Under the pieces are notes generated by a model. It saw only the letters and a program-made list of their open reading frames with translations. It did no database searches and had not been told where the DNA came from. A program made the translations under genes and the position numbers. From Phragmites australis (taxonomy: Eukaryota; Streptophyta; Magnoliopsida; Poales; Poaceae), in contig NC_084936.1 in NCBI RefSeq assembly GCF_958298935.1, positions 7,323,501 through 7,387,500 on the forward strand: a DNA stretch of 64,000 bases, in the 5' to 3' direction. This document shows positions 59,048 to 64,000 of the stretch, piece after piece (within the stretch, counting starts at the first letter, position 1; every line of letters starts with the position of its first letter).

Positions 59048-59277
59048 CTTCAATTGCTTCCCTGGGGGTTTTGAAGCCAAGTCCAATATTCTTCCAGAAA
59101 CGGTTACCTCCCTTGCCAAGCATCTTCCCCTTACCAGATTTCTTTGGGCTGAAATTAACATTCTTTAATTTGTTAAAGATTCACGAGCTGTGTTTAATGA
59201 ACTGCAAAAATTAAGAGGTGGAAGCAGAGCCTGCACCAAGGGAAGACTTTTGGCTGCTTCAAGAAAGCCTTCTCAGT
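59048..59277 (-). pseudogene. ribosomal protein S11 (40S, uS17) gene fragment
   Basis: Two exons: 59277-59237 (TEKAFLKQPKVFP, after TTTTTGCAG) and 59148-59048 ([20 protein letters not shown], then [13 protein letters not shown], donor GTACAA). They join in phase through TG|C. This matches the N-terminal third of plant cytosolic RPS11, a small-subunit protein. The start exon and all later exons are missing, so it is a fragment, possibly carried by a transposon or a gene cut by one. Confidence 0.8.
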
Positions 59278-60091
59278 CTGCAAAAAGGGAATGGCACATC
59301 AAAACTAGGAATCTACTGCCCAAGGATTAGATATGGCTAACTAAAGGAAATGTTCCAGAGCCAAATCTCTAGGCACAACATAATGGTGGAAATGGCACAT
59401 ACAATTATCATGTCAAGGTCAAAGGAAGGCTGAACCACCATACTAAGGTCAGTGCTGGGAGGCATATATAGCACAGGTACATATCAACATGAGAAATGAA
59501 ACATATAATAGGTATCAAACTCGTCAAGGTATTGGCAGAAACCTCCCTACATCAGTTTGACATGTTTTGAGAAAATAATTCCGAGACTCGCATTGAAACA
59601 TCTGAGTAGTGACAAGAAAGAAAACTAACTTTTGTGCAACTTTCGCTTGTATTACACAGGTTAATTACTTCACACGGCTGAAGCCAATCTTACCACCATT
59701 CAATTCACGAACCACTGTTCTAAAAGGCCACAGCCTAGCCAGCCTAAGCGGACGGTGCCTAGGCACTAGTCGCCACCCTCCTGCTTATCCCCTAATCACC
59801 GTACGTGCAGCCTACTTGTTGATCACTAAAATTTGACGACCAAACAAACATCGTCATGACAGCCGTTACTAATTGCTGACCAACAACACAATTTCGAAAT
59901 GTCATCTAACAACAAAATGCACCGCACCAATAACCGTCTTGTGGTATGAACTGCCGTGCATCGGTGTATGAATTCTCAACCCACTCTCTAATCACTATCC
60001 CATCCAAAGAAACTGCATAACCTCACGGAATACAACCAGCAGCTAAGCAAGCCACGAAATTCACCAGATCTTGCAACCATTTCCGAACACT
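59278..60091. other. non-genic spacer
   Basis: No gene identified. 59715-59780 contains CCTAAGCGGACGGTGCCTAGG-type motifs like those in the hAT element at 33633, hinting at a related fragment. Confidence 0.35.
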
Positions 60092-60635
60092 CACGACAAT
60101 AGAACAGGTCACCTGAGTCAGGTCATCAGTGCTGGCTAGACTAGAACTGGCGCTGATGAAGTATCAGTGTTGGTTTGTAGCATCCCACGCTCGATCAATT
60201 TTGATTCCGAGTTGAACCATCACTAATACTCAATATCAGTGTCAGCTCTTAGAAAAAGGCACTGATACTCTCACTTTCGGTTTATAATTCGAGCCGGCAC
60301 TAATGGTTGGAAGGACCTAAAATTTTGGTTCAATTGGCCTTTGGCTCCCATCCGCTTAGCCAGCTCATCTCTGCTCACGTCCGCACATTCTCATCTACTG
60401 CTCGACCACTCTCATCCACTCCTCTCTCTCTCTCTCTCTCCCACTCTCATTCGTTGCTCGGCCACTATCATCCACTCACCTATCTCTCTTGACCACTCTC
60501 ATCTCCACCCACGTCTGTGCCCCTCCTCCTCCGTCGTCGCTGCGCGAGCCCCTCCTCCTCCTCCACTCCTCGGCAAGTTAGATCGAGTCTAGGTGACATC
60601 CTCACCCCTCACCTGATGGAGCTCTCAGCCTTATC

Positions 60636-60669
<34 letters not shown>

Positions 60670-61897
60670 GGAGCTGACCTTCTCATGCTGATCCATCAAC
60701 GCCAATGATGGCGCGAGGTCATCCAACGCGTTGGCGGATCCATCGCAAGGTTGTCACTGTAGAGGCTCGGCTTCAAGATTGATCCCGCGGTGGGCGGCAA
60801 GATCTACGATGGGGTGCATGGCGGTAACAGGGGCATCAATTTCCCAGCCATGGCGGTCTCATCACTCATCAAGATCAGCGACCTACTTAGGCAGGCGGGG
60901 TCTGAGATCGGTGCCTGCATCAGCAACGCCGTGCAACAGCTTGCGTGGCGGTACAATCGAACGAGGCGAGGAGCCACCAACCAGGGAGCTCGTGGTGCTT
61001 GGCTAATAGGTACAAGTCTTCTCCCAGCCTTATCTGCTCCTCCATCTTCCAATCAAATTTGGGCGTAAATCCCCTTCCCTTCCTCCTAAAGTAGTTGCAG
61101 CCATTGACTGCTCCTCCTAGTGCCACTACTACTTAGTCCTTCCTGCATCCCAGTGGATGCTGAGCGGAAATAAGTCCGCGAGGAACCATTTCTCTGTTGA
61201 TCTCCCAGTGGCCACTGCTACTTTGTCTGTGGAAAGACGTCCGCTAGTTAGTTTGTGTTTGGATTTGTTTTTGTTCCCCATTCAATTGTGTTGTTAAATT
61301 AATCCCCTTTCTCTCTCTTATTGTTCAAGATTACTTGTGGGAATGGATGAGCGGAGTAGGGCCGTGGATTCTCTCACCGTGTACGACGTCTTCGGCAAAT
61401 GTTTTTGTTGAGCTAGTAAATTGTGAAGAAAAGAGTTGATTTTGTTATTCAGAACTATCTGGTAAATGTTTAATCTGTTCAGATGTTTGTTCTATGCCTA
61501 CAATACTTCGATTTGTGTTTTTGATAATCAGATTTGTTCTGTGCATTTGGTTACTTTTTGTGATCATCACCGCAATGAGGTCTCTCCTCTGCATCGGTGA
61601 CTCTATGTGTTTGTGCTCTGTGAGATGATTGGAATGAAGGTGGCTCCAGGTCGATGCATCAAGCCAGCTCATTTCCGGTAGATTTTTTGTTTTTCAGGAA
61701 AATTGCAACATTGCCGACTCATGACAAAAAGCCGACACTGATATCAGTGCCAGTTCTTTATTATGGATCCGTCCTGATACTCATTATCACTGTTAGTTCA
61801 CAACCGGCACTGATAGTTCATGACTATCAGTGTCGGTTCAAAAACCACCACTAATGGCATTTTTGAGCCGACACTGATGACTTTTTTTGTAGTAGTG
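60092..61897. mobile_element. non-autonomous CACTA element with possible captured exon
   Basis: 1,806 bp with the 3-bp duplication ACT (60089-60091 and 61898-61900). Ends read CACGACAATAGAACAGG and, inverted, CACTACTACAAAAAAAG, both followed by GTCATCAGTG. Subterminal CGGCACTGATA motifs flank both sides. Inside are CT microsatellites (60420, 60645) and an open stretch 60760-61060 reading FKIDPAVGGKIYDGVHGGNR then INFPAMAVSSLIKISDLLRQ, whose origin I do not recognise. No transposase. Confidence 0.75.
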
Positions 61898-61900
61898 ACT

Positions 61901-62477
61901 CTCTACATAAGAACGCCATGAACCTAGCATATAGATCGGGTACGAACTAACGGAAGCAGTAACAACCTACACTACACTCGATCGGACCAGGATATGTGCC
62001 AGATTAACCATGCATGCTCCTTGAGCTATAAGAACTATCCTGACTGGATCTCACGATGCAGAGATCAGTCAGCGACAGAAATTTTGTGAAATTTTGGGTG
62101 GATTTGGTGGAACGGTGAATCACGGACAGCGAACAGTAACAAGAACAAGAACCCTAACTACTTGAGGAGATAACTGGGGAATGATTCCTTGATTTCCATT
62201 CACTTTCACAATTCATTTTTAACACGCCAGTTCAGCTATGCGGTTGTTTTCGGACTGTAACAGTATTAACCATTTAACCAAATTACAACAGCTCTTATGG
62301 TTGCATTAACTAAAGGACTTCGCTTAATTAACCCGCTCGACTATCCACCATTGGATCTCATCTGGACAATCATCTGAGCCCATAACGCTTCACCAAACAG
62401 AAATGAGGAGACAAACTGAAAACTCTAAAGAAGCCTGACGAAAGTGAAGAACTCTGCATTCAGAATTCCTGATAATT
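61901..62477 (-). repeat. probable 3' LTR of the right-edge Gypsy element
   Basis: Lies directly beyond a purine-rich tract (inverted, CAGGAAAGGGGAA at 62490-62478). Non-coding. The far end is not defined. Confidence 0.35.
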
Positions 62478-64000
62478 CCCCTTTCCTGAAAGCATCCTTG
62501 TCCTCAAGGATGCAAGTTTGGAAATGTACCTTGGATGAATTTAGCGTCCTCCCAAGTATCATCCTCCACTGATAAGTTTGCCCAATGAATCAACCACTGC
62601 ATGACAGCTATGTTGTTCCTCGGTATAACTCTCCTATCAAGCACTGCAATAGGTTCAATCTTGATTTTACCTTGTGCACTCACAAGTGGCAAATTTGGCA
62701 GTGGTATAGCATTAGCTCCCAAATGCTTCTTCAGTTGACTAACATGAAATATAGGGTGAATGTTGGATCCATTTGGTAGCAACAATATGTAAGCCACCTA
62801 CCCAATTCTATTAAACATCCTGAATGATCCATAAGACTTTTATCTCGGTTCAATGGACCCCCTCAATCCAAATGCATTAAGCCTATAGGGCTGCATCTTG
62901 AGATATACCATGTCTCCTTCCTTAAACTCTCTTTCGGTTCTCTTTCTATCAGCAAAGTGTTTAATTCTCTCTTGAGCCTGGGTCAAGTTTATCTTTAGCT
63001 CCTTCAACATTTTCTCCTTCTCTAGCACTGTCACCCTTGCTTCCTCAGATACATTACATGGAATAGACAACTCTCCTATATGTGGGGATGGGTAGCCATA
63101 TACGGCTTGAAATGGGTTGGTACTTAATGATGTGTGGAATGAGGTATTGTACCACCATTCAGACATTGTTAGCCATTTGAACCAATCTCTTGTATCCTAA
63201 AATACCATGCTCCTCAGATAATTTTCCGAACATTGATTTACCCTCTCAGTTTGTCCATCAGATTGTGGATGATATGCAGTGCTAAATCTGAGTGTTACTC
63301 AAATAATTTGAATATTTTTTGGTATAATTTACTTGTGAATATCCTATCTATGACAAATACAATCACAAGAGGAAAACCATGTAGCCTAAACACTTGATCA
63401 ATGAAGGTTTGAACAACTTTCTGAACAATGTAAGGATGTGACAATGCCAAAAAGTGTGCATACTTAGTTAACCTATCAACAACAACTAGGATAACAACCT
63501 TTCCCTTCACCTTAGGTAGCCCCTCAATGAAATCCATACTAATATGGGTCCAAGCCATATCTGAAACTTCTAGTGGATTCAAGAGTCCTGTATATGCAGG
63601 TTTTCTGATTTAGTGATCTGACATGTGGGACATTCAACAACCAACTTATCTACATCAAATTTTAGATGAGACAAATAGAACAATTTCTTGATTATGTGAT
63701 AAGTTACTCTTCTCCCAGAATGTCCACCTATTACTGAAGAGTGGAGTGAGTTAAGGATATCCTTTCTTATATTAGTTCCTTATCCCACACATATTCTTCC
63801 CTTATACCTCAATATTCCATCTATTATAGAATATTTGCCCAGTGGATCTGCTTCATTGTCCAGTCTTTCTAATAATTGCTGATACTTGTCATCCTCATTG
63901 TAACTGTCCTTGATATCTTTCACCCACTCAGGTTGGACAGAAGTAATACCAAGACAATCATCCCTTGGCTCCACAGTTGCCTTCCTGGATTATGCATCTG
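62478..64000 (-). mobile_element. Ty3/Gypsy pol, C-terminal part (runs off the window)
   Basis: Right to left: integrase finger-adjacent part (63974-63780), integrase core (63582-63295: WTHISMDFIEGLPKVKGK, VDRLTKYAHFLALSHPY), core end (63166-62840: WWYNTSFHTSLSTNPFQAVY, then a coiled linker and EGDMVYLKMQPYR), and a chromodomain-like end (62797-62504: HPIFHVSQLKKHLG, then WLIHWANLSVEDDTWEDAKF). Stops lie between the parts. It is a chromovirus-like element by its C-terminal motif; defective here. Confidence 0.82.

Overview
The window is nuclear DNA from a flowering plant, almost certainly a grass (Poaceae), and probably panicoid by overall feel. Genes carry GT-AG introns, the intergenic space is packed with nested Ty3/Gypsy, Ty1/Copia, CACTA, hAT, Tourist, Stowaway and LINE sequence, and the host genes are GC-rich. 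The species cannot be fixed from sequence alone. No prokaryotic genes, CRISPR array, rRNA or tRNA were seen.

Region 1 (1-17.4 kb) holds a duplicated defence block. Each copy has the 3' end of a purine-synthesis gene (ATIC/PurH), a minus-strand plant defensin, a shared promoter region and a plus-strand plant defensin. Copy A (1-3.9 kb) is compact. Copy B (7.74-17.4 kb) has been pulled apart by a 6.6-kb minus-strand Copia complex that itself carries a CACTA element, a Stowaway MITE and a second CACTA end. A minus-strand Gypsy fragment (4.8-7.7 kb) separates the copies. All four defensins look intact (two exons, signal peptide, eight cysteines). Both PurH tails are broken.

Region 2 (17.4-29.6 kb) has no host gene that I can recognise. 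It holds minisatellites, a TA microsatellite, at least three MITEs with readable target duplications or long inverted repeats, and the 3' end of a LINE.

Region 3 (29.6-37.5 kb) holds a methyl-CpG-binding-domain (MBD) protein gene of unusual build: a five-fold 21-residue repeat, then six tandem near-identical exons that repeat the front half of the MBD, then one complete MBD, then a 566-residue glutamine-rich tail. Introns carry a solo LTR and an 891-bp hAT-like element.

Region 4 (38.9-46.5 kb) holds a dead UDP-N-acetylglucosamine pyrophosphorylase gene with two hAT insertions and a deleted catalytic core. It is followed on the minus strand by a pectinesterase gene with its active-site residues intact.

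Region 5 (46.9-64 kb) is a transposon nest. It contains a plus-strand Gypsy element with a mutated reverse-transcriptase centre, a minus-strand CACTA element with TNP2-like transposase sequence, a fragment of ribosomal protein S11, a non-autonomous CACTA element that may carry captured coding sequence, and a minus-strand Gypsy element that runs off the right edge.

The most unusual host features are the MBD exon array and the duplicated divergent defensin block. I see no evidence for a wholly unknown multi-gene system.
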